Shown: positions 52,388-60,829, counted from the first letter of the stretch. The stretch is 64,000 nt of DNA from Sporobacter termitidis DSM 10068 (GCF_900130065.1 NZ_FQXV01000008.1:62001-126000); one strand, 5' to 3'. Program-made: numbers and translations. Notes: generated by a model not told the origin, from the sequence alone.

Positions 52388-53233
52388 ATGGGCTTTGGCT
52401 GCAACGCGGCGGGCGTCATCGGGTGCCGGATCATAGATTCTCCGCGCGAGCGGCTGATTGCAATTATCACCAACAATTTCGTCCCCTGCAACGGCCGGTT
52501 CCCGACCCTGATCGCCATCATCACCATGTTTTTCGCCGGCGCGGTGGGCGGGGCGTTCCAGTCCGTCGTCTCAACGCTGGCGCTCACGGGAGTGATCGTG
52601 CTGGGCGTTGCGATGACCGTGTTTGTCTCCAAGCTGTTATCCAAAACGATACTGAAGGGCCTGCCGTCGTCCTTCAATCTAGAGCTGCCGCCGTACAGGC
52701 GGCCCCAGATCGGCAAAGTCATCGTCCGGTCGATCTTTGACAGAACGCTGTTTGTGCTGCGGAGGGCCGTGGTCGTCGCGGCGCCGGCGGGGCTCGTCAT
52801 CTGGGCGCTGGCGAATATCCAGACAGGCGGCGTCAGCCTGCTTGCCCAATGCGCGGCGTTTCTCGATCCGTTTGCCCGCTTTATCGGGCTGGACGGCTAC
52901 ATACTCATGGCGTTCGTCCTCGGGTTCCCCGCCAACGAGATCGTTGTGCCGATCATGATCATGAGCTATATGGCCACCGGCTCCCTGGTGGAGCTGGACA
53001 GTCTGTCCGACCTCCACGCGCTGTTTTTAGCCAACGGCTGGACCTGGCTCACCGCCGTATGCGCCATGCTCTTTTCGCTGATGCATTGGCCCTGCGGAAC
53101 GACCTGCTTTACGATAAAAAAAGAGACGCAAAGCCTCAAGTGGACGCTCGTTTCCTTTGCCGTCCCCACGGCGGCGGGGATTGCCGCGTGCGCCGTTGTG
53201 GCCAACGGCGTCCGGCTGCTTGGGCTGGCGTAG
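52382..53233 (+). pseudogene. feoB: ferrous iron transporter B, C-terminal part (interrupted)
   Basis: The frame [43 protein letters not shown] continues FeoB exactly where the part at 31098-32429 leaves off. The remaining membrane segments follow, including the gate motif GFPANEIVVPIMIMSY at about residue 180 of this part. There is no ribosome site before ATG 52382 and an in-frame TGA lies at 52373, so it is unlikely to be translated by itself. No further indels are seen; excision would restore a full gene. Confidence 0.95.
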
Positions 53234-53236
53234 GCC

Positions 53237-54523
53237 TTATGCCAGGCTGACGAGCCTCGTATAGCGGCGCAGCGGATACTCTCCGTCGTGGGGCGCGCCG
53301 CCGTACGGGGAGGACATATCCGCCCCCGGACAGACCCGGACGACGCCGGCCTTGAACAGCAGCGCCGCCACCGCGTCCCGCTCCGAGTCCGCGCAGACAA
53401 GGCCGGCGGTCTGAAGAAAGCTTTTATACGGATGCAGGCGGCGGATGATCGAGCCCCGGGGCAGCCGCTTTACCCAGGCGTTGCCGAACTGTATGGCGGT
53501 CTCGAGGCCGTCGTCCTGACAGGCGGTGAGGCTGCAGCGCCCGCCCCGGTAGACCCGGCTGCCGCTGAAAACGCTTTCCAGCTCCGCGCTGTAAAGCTTC
53601 AGCGCGGCCTGGGGCTCGAGCCCGACGCCCGGGGCGCCGTGGGCCCGGCCCATGGCGTCCTCAAGCATGGGCAGGAACCTTTCGCAAAAATCGTACACCG
53701 CCGCCATGTCGTCCGTGTCGATGAAAATCCCCTGCACGGAGCTGCACAGCAGCTGCCCGGTCACAGCGATGTTTTCGGCCACGCCCTTCAGCGCATCCTC
53801 ATGGAACCCCTGCACCGTCACATAGGCAAAGCTCACCTTGTGGCCCCACTCGATGAGCCGGACGTTCGGGGGGATCAGCCGGCGCAGCGCCGCCACAGCC
53901 TCGGCGCCGCCCCACACCACCACGGCGTCCGCCACGCCGATGAGCTTTTGGATATGAACGATGTCCTTGGACGAATAATCGAAAACGTAAATGTATTCGG
54001 CCAGCGTGGGCTCGATTTTGATGAGCTCCAGGAGGAGACGGACGGAGGCCCCGCCCTCTTCCGCCGGCAGCTTCAGAATGTTGATGTTGCCGGTCAGGAG
54101 CCCTTCCAGCACGCTGAAGGCCGGCAGGCCGTCGGCGTTGCCGGCGGCGATATGGACAAGGACCCCCAGGGGGTAAAGCCGCTCGGTCACAGCGCCTGTT
54201 CCGCCGGGCGGCACAAAGGTTCGGGGCCTGCCCCAGCCCTCGCCCAGCTCGGCGTTCAGCCGGTACCGGAGGCTCTCGGCGCAAAACATCTGCCGGGCCT
54301 CGGCAATATATTTTCTGCCCAGGGCCTCGTCGATCCCCAGAGCCTTCATGGCTTCCAGGTAAAACGCCTCGTCCAGATTGCGGACAAGCCTGTCGCAGGC
54401 GGAGACGACGCGCTCCGGCGCCAGCACCGGTTTTGCCAGCGTGTCCGCCACGCGGGCCTCGAGGCTTTCCAGAACGGCCTCGCATCCGGCCTCGTCCAGG
54501 ATTTTGCCGTCAACAAGATTCAT
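53237..54523 (-). CDS. luxC: LuxC-family acyl-CoA/fatty acid reductase
   Basis: The 428-residue protein matches LuxC: FVPPGGTGAVTERLYPLGVLVHIAAGNADGLPAFSVLEGLLTGN, IKLPAEEGG-like segment, VWGGAEAVAALRR, IEWGHKVSFAYV and the probable active-site Cys in TGQLLCSSVQGIFID. LuxC reduces an enzyme-bound acyl group to a fatty aldehyde with NADPH. ATG 54523 overlaps the LuxE-like stop by 4 bp (ATGA); the longer frame would run inside that gene. No luciferase genes are near, so the aldehyde must have another use. Confidence 0.88.
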   Translation of the reverse strand: MNLVDGKILDEAGCEAVLESLEARVADTLAKPVLAPERVVSACDRLVRNLDEAFYLEAMKALGIDEALGRKYIAEARQMFCAESLRYRLNAELGEGWGRPRTFVPPGGTGAVTERLYPLGVLVHIAAGNADGLPAFSVLEGLLTGNINILKLPAEEGGASVRLLLELIKIEPTLAEYIYVFDYSSKDIVHIQKLIGVADAVVVWGGAEAVAALRRLIPPNVRLIEWGHKVSFAYVTVQGFHEDALKGVAENIAVTGQLLCSSVQGIFIDTDDMAAVYDFCERFLPMLEDAMGRAHGAPGVGLEPQAALKLYSAELESVFSGSRVYRGGRCSLTACQDDGLETAIQFGNAWVKRLPRGSIIRRLHPYKSFLQTAGLVCADSERDAVAALLFKAGVVRVCPGADMSSPYGGAPHDGEYPLRRYTRLVSLA

Positions 54524-55653
54524 GCGCCGGCACCGGCTTTCCGCAGCACGTCCAAAAGCTCCGAGGCGCCGGCCGCGCACGTTTTGAGGTCGGCATATCC
54601 CACGCGCCCCAGGACTTCGAAATACGGGGATTTGATCCCGCAGGGGCACTCCGCTCCCCGGTGCAGCACCGCCAGATCGTCGGTGATAACGCTTGTAAAG
54701 GGCATGCTCGTGAGCATGGGGGTGATGAGGTTCAAAAGCCCCGGCGCGCCGAAGGGCAGCGGACGCAGCGCCGTATCCCGGATGACGACCCGCGAATAGA
54801 CGGGGACATGAAAATGATGGTGCGGGCAGTCAAAGTACGGCACGGGGTGCTCCACGGCGCCGAAAAATTCCCGGATTCTGCGCTCTCCCAGACCGAGGAC
54901 GTCCTCGGCCATGGCGTAAAGGGCGGGCTTGTCGACCCGCTCGGCAAAAAACTGCTTCCAGCCGCCGGCCAGCAGGACGAGGGATTTCGGGTGCAGCCGG
55001 AGCCTCAGCCCGGCGCCCGCGAGCTCTTTCAAAAGGAACATGAAATACGCCGGGAAGCCGATAAAACGGACGGGCAGCCCCTGCTTTTCATACCGGCGGA
55101 GCGCCCCCACGATGCCGGCGGTATTCAGCACATAGTCGCTGCCGGTGTCCTTCAAAGCGTAGACCCGGTGTACGGCGGGCGCGGAATACGTCACGGCGTA
55201 GGCCGTTTTGGCCGCGCCGATTTTGTTGCGTTTGGCGGGCTCGTAGCCGAGCACAACATAATTGGTGGGGCGGGGGGATACGAGACGGTTCGTAAAAAAC
55301 GTCGCGGCGATCATCCCGGCGCCGCGCCACGCGGAGGACCGGTCAAAGCCGACCTGGCTGACCTTACCGCTGGTGCCGGACGTGGTGGACTTGAGCATCA
55401 GGCGCTCCGGGGGAACGGAATAGAGCGGATGGTTTTTTAAAAATAACGTGGGGAGCGGCGGTATTTTATAAATATCGCCGCTTGTTTGGACAGACTCCTC
55501 GGAAAAGCCCCGGCTTCTCAGCAGCGCGTCATAATCCCGGCAAAGGCCGCGGTGATGGCGGACGTTTTCCAGGACGGCGTTGAGGAATAAGGCGTCGGTC
55601 CTTTCAAGGTCGTATATCTTCCGGCTGAAAAACAGCCTTCCGCCGTAACTCAT
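54520..55653 (-). CDS. luxE: LuxE-family acyl-protein synthetase
   Basis: The 377-residue protein has the AMP-binding loop KSTTSGTSGKVSQVGFD at about residues 87-105, LVLLAGGWKQF, and a C-terminal CPCGIKSPYFEVLGRVGYADLKTC block. It fits LuxE/PaaK-like ligases that activate a fatty acid with ATP and pass it to LuxC. ATG 55653 with GGAGG 8 bp upstream is preferred over a start five codons earlier. First gene of a two-gene operon with luxC, driven by the promoter at 55702-55730. Confidence 0.85.
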   Translation of the reverse strand: MSYGGRLFFSRKIYDLERTDALFLNAVLENVRHHRGLCRDYDALLRSRGFSEESVQTSGDIYKIPPLPTLFLKNHPLYSVPPERLMLKSTTSGTSGKVSQVGFDRSSAWRGAGMIAATFFTNRLVSPRPTNYVVLGYEPAKRNKIGAAKTAYAVTYSAPAVHRVYALKDTGSDYVLNTAGIVGALRRYEKQGLPVRFIGFPAYFMFLLKELAGAGLRLRLHPKSLVLLAGGWKQFFAERVDKPALYAMAEDVLGLGERRIREFFGAVEHPVPYFDCPHHHFHVPVYSRVVIRDTALRPLPFGAPGLLNLITPMLTSMPFTSVITDDLAVLHRGAECPCGIKSPYFEVLGRVGYADLKTCAAGASELLDVLRKAGAGA

Positions 55654-55701
55654 GCGTATCGCCTCCAAACGGATGAACGGGAAACGCTTCCCTTTGAACC
55701 C

Positions 55702-55730
55702 ATAATATTACAGGGAGCGGGAAAGTACAA
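55702..55730 (-). promoter_or_regulatory. promoter of the luxE-luxC operon
   Basis: On the minus strand TTGTAC (55725-55730), 17 bp, TATTAT (55702-55707), 49 bp before luxE. Confidence 0.6.
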
Positions 55731-55928
55731 GAATTTTCGCCCCCCGGGATATTTCCTCCCGGCGGACACGCAAAAACGCGTGCGCTCATATAATGTGGTG
55801 AAGCTGTCGGCCTGCCGTGGCGCAGGAGGGCAGCCGATAAGGGCCCCGCCGGATTTCTGCGCGCCGCGGGGCCGAGAGCAAGCTTATCCATTTCATGCCG
55901 TCGCGCAGCGGCGGAACAGGTTTTGAGA

Positions 55929-56414
55929 ATGTTTAGTTATACAGTACGGCCGGGAGACACGCTTTTCGGCATCGCCTCGGCCTTCGGTGTCCCGCTGACG
56001 GCGATCCTGGCGGTCAACCCGGGTTTGAACGCTTTCAATATCTTCCCTGGACGTGTGATACTCATTCCGGTTCCGAGTTTTCGTCCGCCGGTTTTTCCGA
56101 TTTTCCCCAGGCCGCCAATTTTCCCCAGACCCCCGTTTTTCCCCGGTCCCGGTCCTCGTCCCGGTCCCGGTCCTCGCCCTGGCCCTGGCCCTGGCCCTGG
56201 TCCTGGTCCCGGTCCCGGTCCCGGCCCCGGTCCTGGTCCTGGTCCTGGTCCCGGTCCTGGTCCTGGTCCTCGCCCTGGCCCCGGTCCCGGCCCCGGCCCT
56301 GGCCCACGTCCTGGTCCCGGCTTCGGTCCCGGCCCTGGAATTGGTTCCGGAGCGCGGCCCGGTTCCGGCGGCGGTATGGGCGGCCCCGGAGGCGGCTTCG
56401 GCCCGCAAAGGTAG
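55929..56414 (+). CDS. LysM-domain protein with Gly-Pro repeat tail
   Basis: The 161-residue protein has one LysM domain (about residues 2-48, YTVRPGDTLFGIASAFGVPLTAILAVNPGLN...GRVILIP), which binds peptidoglycan or related glycans. A Phe/Pro-rich stretch (about 52-75) and about 65 residues of GP/GPRP repeats follow, ending in Gly-rich sequence. There is no signal peptide, so it may act inside the cell, for example on a spore coat; that is inference. ATG 55929 or TTG 55923 could start it; the ribosome site (AACAGG) is weak. The tail arose from a 6-bp DNA repeat. Confidence 0.75.
   Translation: MFSYTVRPGDTLFGIASAFGVPLTAILAVNPGLNAFNIFPGRVILIPVPSFRPPVFPIFPRPPIFPRPPFFPGPGPRPGPGPRPGPGPGPGPGPGPGPGPGPGPGPGPGPGPGPRPGPGPGPGPGPRPGPGFGPGPGIGSGARPGSGGGMGGPGGGFGPQR
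56144..56336 (+). repeat. 6-bp tandem repeat coding Gly-Pro
   Basis: About 30 units of GGTCCY/GGCCCT (with GGTCCTCGCCCT variants giving GPRP). Such tracts slip easily, so length may vary between strains. Both strands give long spurious frames here. Confidence 0.9.
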
Positions 56415-56626
56415 GGCCACCGGCTCCCGGCAGCGGACCGGGAGGACTGCCGGAGCTTGGCGCCGGCGATACATGCACATTTCGCGCCGCCCGGCATAGA
56501 ATAGTCACGGGGATGAGGCCAGTCATTTTCATTCACATACACTGACCAACCTGAATAAGGTCAGCAAGCAGTCTGTTTATTCACGATTTCCCATCGACAT
56601 GATTACCCTCCTCAGAAATACATTGA

Positions 56627-56667
56627 ACCTCCTGCCGCGCGTCCCGGATGCGGCGGGAGGTCTTTTT
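56627..56667 (+). terminator. intrinsic terminator upstream of the SPFH genes
   Basis: ACCTCCTGCCGC (56627-56638) pairs with GCGGCGGGAGGT (56650-56661, one wobble), then CTTTTT. The 210 bp between it and the LysM gene hold no gene I can support. Confidence 0.75.
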
Positions 56668-56750
56668 GTCGGGCGGCGTAATTTTTCGCCGTCCGGGCAT
56701 CTATTTCGGCCCGGACAAACATATATTTATCGACAGGAGGGGATTGCGAT

Positions 56751-57614
56751 ATGTATGCTGTTTTGGTCATCGGGGCCATCGTCGTCTGCGCCGTCTTTTT
56801 TGCGGGCGTCAGGATCATCCGCCCGTCCCGGCGGGGGCTTGTGGAAACCTTCGGGCGCAGCACGCGGTATCTTCAACCGGGGTTCCACTGGATCGTGCCG
56901 CTCGTTCAAAAGGCGGTCATCGCGGATTTGTCGGAGCGGATGCTGACACTGGGGCCGCTGCTTGTTATTACAAGCGACAATCTGAGCGCCAACGCCAGCG
57001 CCGCGGTCACCGTCCGGCTGAGGGACGGCGCGGAGAGCGTCCGGGCGGCGGTGTACAATGCGGGCAATTATCTGGACCAGACGGCCAGCATGGCGCGGAC
57101 GGCGCTCCTGGACGTCGTGGGCGGGACGGACCTGAAAAGCCTGGGCTGCTGCCGGAAGTATGTCAGCGAGGAATTTTTTGAGGCGCTCCGCCGGAGCGCG
57201 GCGCCGCTGGGCGTGGAAATCGTGCGGGCCGAGGTGACGGAGATCGAGTTTACGGCGGATATCCGCGCCTCGCTGCACAGCACGGTCCTGGCGGCCAATG
57301 AAAAAACCGCGGCGGCCGATTTCGCGGCCGCGGCGAAAATGACGGCGGAGGGCATGAAGCGCGCCGACATCATCAAAGCCGAAGGGAAAAAACAGGCGCG
57401 GGTGCTGGCCGCGGAGGGCGAGGCCAAGGCCATCCGGCTCATCTGCGAGGCCTCCCGGCATTATGCCGCGGGCAGCGCGCAGCTTTTGAGGATCGTCGAG
57501 ACGGCGCTGGGGAGCGGCGGGGGCGGCCTGCCGCCGATACCGGAGTACGACAGCGCCTCGGAGGAGCAAACGGACGCGGAACAGACCGCCCGCGCCGGCA
57601 ATCGCGCCGTGTGA
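56751..57614 (+). CDS. SPFH/band 7 (stomatin-like) protein, copy 1
   Basis: The 287-residue protein has an N-terminal membrane hairpin (about residues 1-20), an SPFH domain (IRPSRRGLVETFGRSTRYLQPGFHWIVPLVQ, then AGNYLDQTASMARTALLDVVGG), and a charged coiled-coil (AEGMKRADIIKAEGKKQARVLAAEGEAKAIRL). These proteins form membrane rings or microdomains. GGAGGGG precedes ATG 56751. It is the more diverged member of a tandem pair; the usual LRS motif is replaced by LKSLGCC. Confidence 0.88.
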   Translation: MYAVLVIGAIVVCAVFFAGVRIIRPSRRGLVETFGRSTRYLQPGFHWIVPLVQKAVIADLSERMLTLGPLLVITSDNLSANASAAVTVRLRDGAESVRAAVYNAGNYLDQTASMARTALLDVVGGTDLKSLGCCRKYVSEEFFEALRRSAAPLGVEIVRAEVTEIEFTADIRASLHSTVLAANEKTAAADFAAAAKMTAEGMKRADIIKAEGKKQARVLAAEGEAKAIRLICEASRHYAAGSAQLLRIVETALGSGGGGLPPIPEYDSASEEQTDAEQTARAGNRAV

Positions 57615-57659
57615 ACGGTCTCCGGCGCCATGCCCGCCCTTATTTTCCGACATCTTCAT

Positions 57660-57687
57660 TTGACTTTCGACATAACTGGTATATAGT
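57660..57687 (+). promoter_or_regulatory. promoter of SPFH gene 2
   Basis: TTGACT (57660-57665), 16 bp, TATAGT (57682-57687). Confidence 0.6.
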
Positions 57688-57735
57688 AGAAGTGTACCCG
57701 ACGGTATTTATTCTGCAGCGAAAGGATGCGATAAA

Positions 57736-58611
57736 ATGGCATACATCATCATTGCGGTCGTCGTCGTATTGATCTTTCTTTCAGGCATACGCATCGTCCG
57801 ACCGACCCACCGGGGACTTGTGGAAACGCTCGGCAAATATACGAGCTTTGCATCGCCCGGCTTCCACTGGATCGTGCCCGTTATCCAAAAGCTCTATCAG
57901 GTGAATATCACCGAGCAGATGGTCAACGCCGATCCCCAGGTCATCATCACCAACGACAATCTGAACGCCACGGTCGACGCGCAGGTCTACTTCAAGGTGC
58001 GGCAGGACGAGGAGAGCGTCAAGGCGTCCATGTACAACGCCGATAATTACTATTACCAGATCGTCAACCTGGCCCGGACGACGCTCCGAAACATCATCGG
58101 CACCATGTCGCTCCGTTCGGCCAACAGCGAGCGCGGCGTCATCAACACCGAGCTGCACAAGACGCTTGAGTCGGAGACGAGGAACTGGGGCATCCTGATC
58201 ACCAGGACGGAGCTCAAGGAGATCGATCCCCCGAAGGACGTCCAGGAGACGATGAACAAGGTCGTCAAGGCCGAAAACGAAAAGATCGCGGCCATCGACT
58301 TCGCCACGGCCACCGAGACGGCGGCGGACGGCCAGAAACGGGCCGAGATCAAGAAGGCCGAGGGCGTCAAGCAGGCAAAGATTCTCGCCGCCGAAGGCGA
58401 GGCGCAGGCCATAAGACTCGTCAACGAAGCCGCGCAGCAGTACTTCGTCGGCAACGCGCAGCTGCTCCGCGAGCTGCAGGCCGTGGAGACGGCGCTGAAA
58501 AACAACGCCAAAATCGTCGTGCCCGCCGATTCCCAGCTTGTCAACCTCGTCGGCGAGCTGTCCGGCATCCTCCCCGTGGAGAAAAAAGCCCCGAGGGAGC
58601 CCGGCGCGTAA
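57736..58611 (+). CDS. SPFH/band 7 (stomatin-like) protein, copy 2
   Basis: The 291-residue protein has the same plan as copy 1: membrane segment, RPTHRGLVETLGKYTSFASPGFHWIVPVIQ, a conserved ARTTLRNIIGTMSLRSANSER core, and coiled-coil AENEKIAAIDFATATETAADGQKRAEIKKAEGVKQAKILAAEGEAQAIRL. It keeps the canonical stomatin core and has its own promoter and ribosome site (AAAGGATG). The pair arose by tandem duplication. No NfeD-type partner gene is adjacent, which is unusual for bacterial stomatins. Confidence 0.92.
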   Translation: MAYIIIAVVVVLIFLSGIRIVRPTHRGLVETLGKYTSFASPGFHWIVPVIQKLYQVNITEQMVNADPQVIITNDNLNATVDAQVYFKVRQDEESVKASMYNADNYYYQIVNLARTTLRNIIGTMSLRSANSERGVINTELHKTLESETRNWGILITRTELKEIDPPKDVQETMNKVVKAENEKIAAIDFATATETAADGQKRAEIKKAEGVKQAKILAAEGEAQAIRLVNEAAQQYFVGNAQLLRELQAVETALKNNAKIVVPADSQLVNLVGELSGILPVEKKAPREPGA

Positions 58612-58679
58612 GGCGAGGAATAATCGGGCGCATGGTATAATATTTACGCTGTATTTGCCTCCGGGCATCTGTCGGCGGG

Positions 58680-58728
58680 GAAGTGGCGTGATGCTTTTGC
58701 AGAGTAGCGCCACTTCTTTTATTTTTTG
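58680..58728. terminator. shared terminator between SPFH2 and the RHH gene
   Basis: GAAGTGGCG (58680-58688) pairs with CGCCACTTC (58708-58716), then TTTTATTTTTT. It overlaps the 3' end of the convergent small gene. Confidence 0.75.
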
Positions 58729-58901
58729 TTGAGTTCGTCCCGCACCAAATATATCCCTTTTCGTACGACCTCTGAACGGGTGGTATGCAGCCTTTCGGTA
58801 CAAGCATCCAATACTTCTTTTGCTTCCGCATCTACCCGTAAATAGATTCTCTCGGATAAAGGATTCTGAGATGGTGGACGGCCCATCTTTTTGCCCGACA
58901 T
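58719..58901 (-). CDS. ribbon-helix-helix DNA-binding protein
   Basis: The 60-residue protein (SERIYLRVDAEAKEVLDACTERLHTTRSEVVRKGIYLVRDEL) has a beta strand then two helices, as in CopG/Arc repressors. The N-terminus GKKMGRPPSQNP contains an AT-hook-like GRPP. AGGTGA precedes ATG 58901. Its promoter is covered by a perfect 13-bp inverted repeat, pointing to self-repression. No toxin gene is next to it, so it is an orphan regulator or solitary antitoxin. Confidence 0.8.
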   Translation of the reverse strand: MSGKKMGRPPSQNPLSERIYLRVDAEAKEVLDACTERLHTTRSEVVRKGIYLVRDELNKK

Positions 58902-58913
58902 TGACTCACCTCA

Positions 58914-58962
58914 CTTTTTGTCGGCTCATAAGTATGATACAATTTAGCCGACAAAAAGTCAA
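58914..58962 (-). promoter_or_regulatory. promoter with 13-bp inverted-repeat operator
   Basis: On the minus strand TTGACT (58957-58962), 17 bp, TATCAT (58934-58939). CTTTTTGTCGGCT (58914-58926) and AGCCGACAAAAAG (58946-58958) form a perfect inverted repeat that spans the promoter. Confidence 0.75.
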
Positions 58963-59100
58963 GCTTAAATGCAAAAAATGTCTTATAGGACTGCTGCCCC
59001 GGAAACCGCATGAATATAAAATAAAACCAGAGACCGTCGAAAAATCGGCGGCCTTTGGCTTATAAGTTAAGTCAATAGATATCGGGTAGTCAATAAAATT

Positions 59101-59892
59101 TTATTTGAATAATTTTGCCAGCACGGCGCCGGCGGCGCGGGCGGCCGCCGTTTTGACGGGGTTTGCCCGGTGGGGTATGTAAAACGCGCGCTTTTTGTCA
59201 AGCCAGCCGTTTTGCTCCCATTGGGCGCGGTCGTAGGTGCCCTTGAATTGCGGTGCCGACCTGTAGATGGATTGCTGCACCCTGAAAATCATCAGCGAAT
59301 AAAAAGACGGCGTCAGAGCCTTTTTATCGGCGATGGCGCGGGACAATTTCTCCGCCAGCCGGTCGGCGTCCCGGCCGAATTTGTCGGCCGCGTCGGCCTC
59401 TGCCATCAGGGCGCCCATCCGGAATTTTCTGTCCCCCGCGATGTGAAAGCCCCAGGACCCGAGCGCGAACTCCAGCGTCCTGGCGGCGCGGCCGGACGAC
59501 TCGGCGCCGGAGGTCGTCACGATCAGCGCGGTCTTCCCGGCAAAGGCCGGGCGGTGGCAATTGAAGGCCATCCGGTCAATAAAATTTTTCATGCCCGCCG
59601 TCACGTCCTCCACGTAGACGGGGGAGGCGAAAATCGCGCCGTCCGCGTCCAGCAGCTTTTTGTACAGCCCGGGCAGGTCGTCCTTCAAGGGGCAGTGCGC
59701 CTCGCCCCTGTCGAAGCAGACGCGGCAGCCGCGGCACAGGCTAAGGTTCCTGTCGGCCAGCGCGACGTATTCAAATTCCAGCGGGAAGCCCTCCCGCCGT
59801 GACCGACGGCGCAGGCTCTCCTCTATAAGGCGCACGATGCGCTCCGTATTGCCGCCCTTCCGGGCGCTGGACTGCAGCGCGACGATCCTCAC
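59101..59892 (-). CDS. NADPH-dependent FMN reductase/flavodoxin-family protein
   Basis: The 263-residue protein begins RIVALQSSARKGGNTERIV (FMN phosphate loop) and has LCRGCRVCFDRGEAHCPLKDDLPGLYKKLLDADGAIFASPVYVEDVTAGMKNFIDRM. This is the family core with a Cys cluster resembling iron-sulfur flavoproteins. The extra C-terminal 80 residues are helical. GTG 59892 overlaps the upstream regulator stop as GTGA; the longer frame lies within that regulator. A redox enzyme of unknown partner, co-made with an XRE membrane regulator. Confidence 0.85.
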   Translation of the reverse strand: MRIVALQSSARKGGNTERIVRLIEESLRRRSRREGFPLEFEYVALADRNLSLCRGCRVCFDRGEAHCPLKDDLPGLYKKLLDADGAIFASPVYVEDVTAGMKNFIDRMAFNCHRPAFAGKTALIVTTSGAESSGRAARTLEFALGSWGFHIAGDRKFRMGALMAEADAADKFGRDADRLAEKLSRAIADKKALTPSFYSLMIFRVQQSIYRSAPQFKGTYDRAQWEQNGWLDKKRAFYIPHRANPVKTAAARAAGAVLAKLFK

Positions 59893-60542
59893 GCCCGGCG
59901 CCGCCCGTCGCTGCGGCTGAAAAGGTCTCTTCTCATTTTCTTCAGCTGCTTCATGAAAATGAACCAGAGGGCGACAAGCACCTGCAGCACAGCGCCGATG
60001 GCGAAGACCAGGTCCACGTTTGTCAGCGGGAAAAGCACATAAATGGTAGCGCAGACGGACCAGATCAGGGCGCTGACGGCCGCGAACCGGAATTTCAGCC
60101 CCCACCAGAGGGATGTGAACACCACGCTGATAATGAAGGTGACGGGGATGGCGATGATAAAGCTGTACCAGGCCCAGTCAAGGGTCGGGGCAAAAACCTG
60201 CAGCGCCGTATACGTCACGGTGGCCGCGAGCCACGCCAGCCCCACGGACATCAAAAGGATGATGACGCGGTTTTTGTTGAGGTTCACTTCCACGGGCGGC
60301 GGCAGCGGCGCGTTTTCGCTGATCAGGTCGTTGACGGAAACATTGAACAGGCCGGCCAGGACCGTCAGCACATAAATGTCGGGCACGCCCTCGGCCCGCT
60401 CCCATTTGGAGACGGACTTGTCGGAGTAGGAGATCTGCTCGGCCAACTCCGACTGGGTCATGTTGTGCAATTTTCGATAGTGCGCCATGTTCGCCGCGAT
60501 GCGCTGCCGGAGAAGCATTTCGTCTGTTTCGAGTTTGCTCAT
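59889..60542 (-). CDS. XRE-family regulator with membrane domain
   Basis: The 217-residue protein has a helix-turn-helix (RQRIAANMAHYRKLHNMTQSELAEQISYSDKSVSKWERAEGVPDIYVLTVLAGLFNVSVNDLI) at about residues 10-75, then four hydrophobic helices (about 92-200) and a basic tail. Membrane-tethered XRE regulators of this type occur in Clostridia; their signals are mostly unknown. ATG 60542 follows an AGGTGA. It overlaps the FMN reductase gene by 4 bp, suggesting a shared redox task. Confidence 0.85.
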   Translation of the reverse strand: MSKLETDEMLLRQRIAANMAHYRKLHNMTQSELAEQISYSDKSVSKWERAEGVPDIYVLTVLAGLFNVSVNDLISENAPLPPPVEVNLNKNRVIILLMSVGLAWLAATVTYTALQVFAPTLDWAWYSFIIAIPVTFIISVVFTSLWWGLKFRFAAVSALIWSVCATIYVLFPLTNVDLVFAIGAVLQVLVALWFIFMKQLKKMRRDLFSRSDGRRRA

Positions 60543-60639
60543 TAGTTCACCTCGCGCCGCTCTACTGCCGGTAGAGCGGCATCTACTTTCCCGATACGTG
60601 GGTTATTTTGATAATAGAGTTCGAAATAAGAACAGTAGG

Positions 60640-60668
60640 TTGGTTTTTGCGCGGCTTTTGGGTATAAT
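60640..60668 (+). promoter_or_regulatory. promoter of the degV operon
   Basis: TTGGTT (60640-60645), 17 bp, TATAAT (60663-60668). A leader of about 155 nt with GC hairpins (around 60700-60725) follows; I recognise no riboswitch class. Confidence 0.6.
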
Positions 60669-60829
60669 TCATTGCGTCATATACGGACGCGTCCCACGCA
60701 CCCCGGCCACGTGAACCGGGGCGCGAATAATGAACGGTGAATACATAAGCTCGTCTGGCATCCGTGCCCGGTCTTAAGGTCTTATGCGCCTGTCATTTAA
60801 ATCACTATCAGAAGGTTGGAGGACTTAAA

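Noticed and set aside
53288-54799. Long plus-strand open frame of 503 codons
   Set aside because: It runs antisense to luxC and luxE, has no ribosome site or family traits, and its length comes from high GC at third positions of the real genes.
56144-56336. Gly-Pro tract as CRISPR or minisatellite only
   Set aside because: A 6-bp coding repeat in frame with a LysM domain explains it.
55893-56542. Several open frames with GTRTR or GPGP repeats on the minus strand
   Set aside because: Products of the 6-bp repeat read in other frames. Only the plus-strand frame carries a LysM domain.
60669-60829. degV leader as a riboswitch
   Set aside because: GC hairpins are present but no class-specific sequence is recognised.
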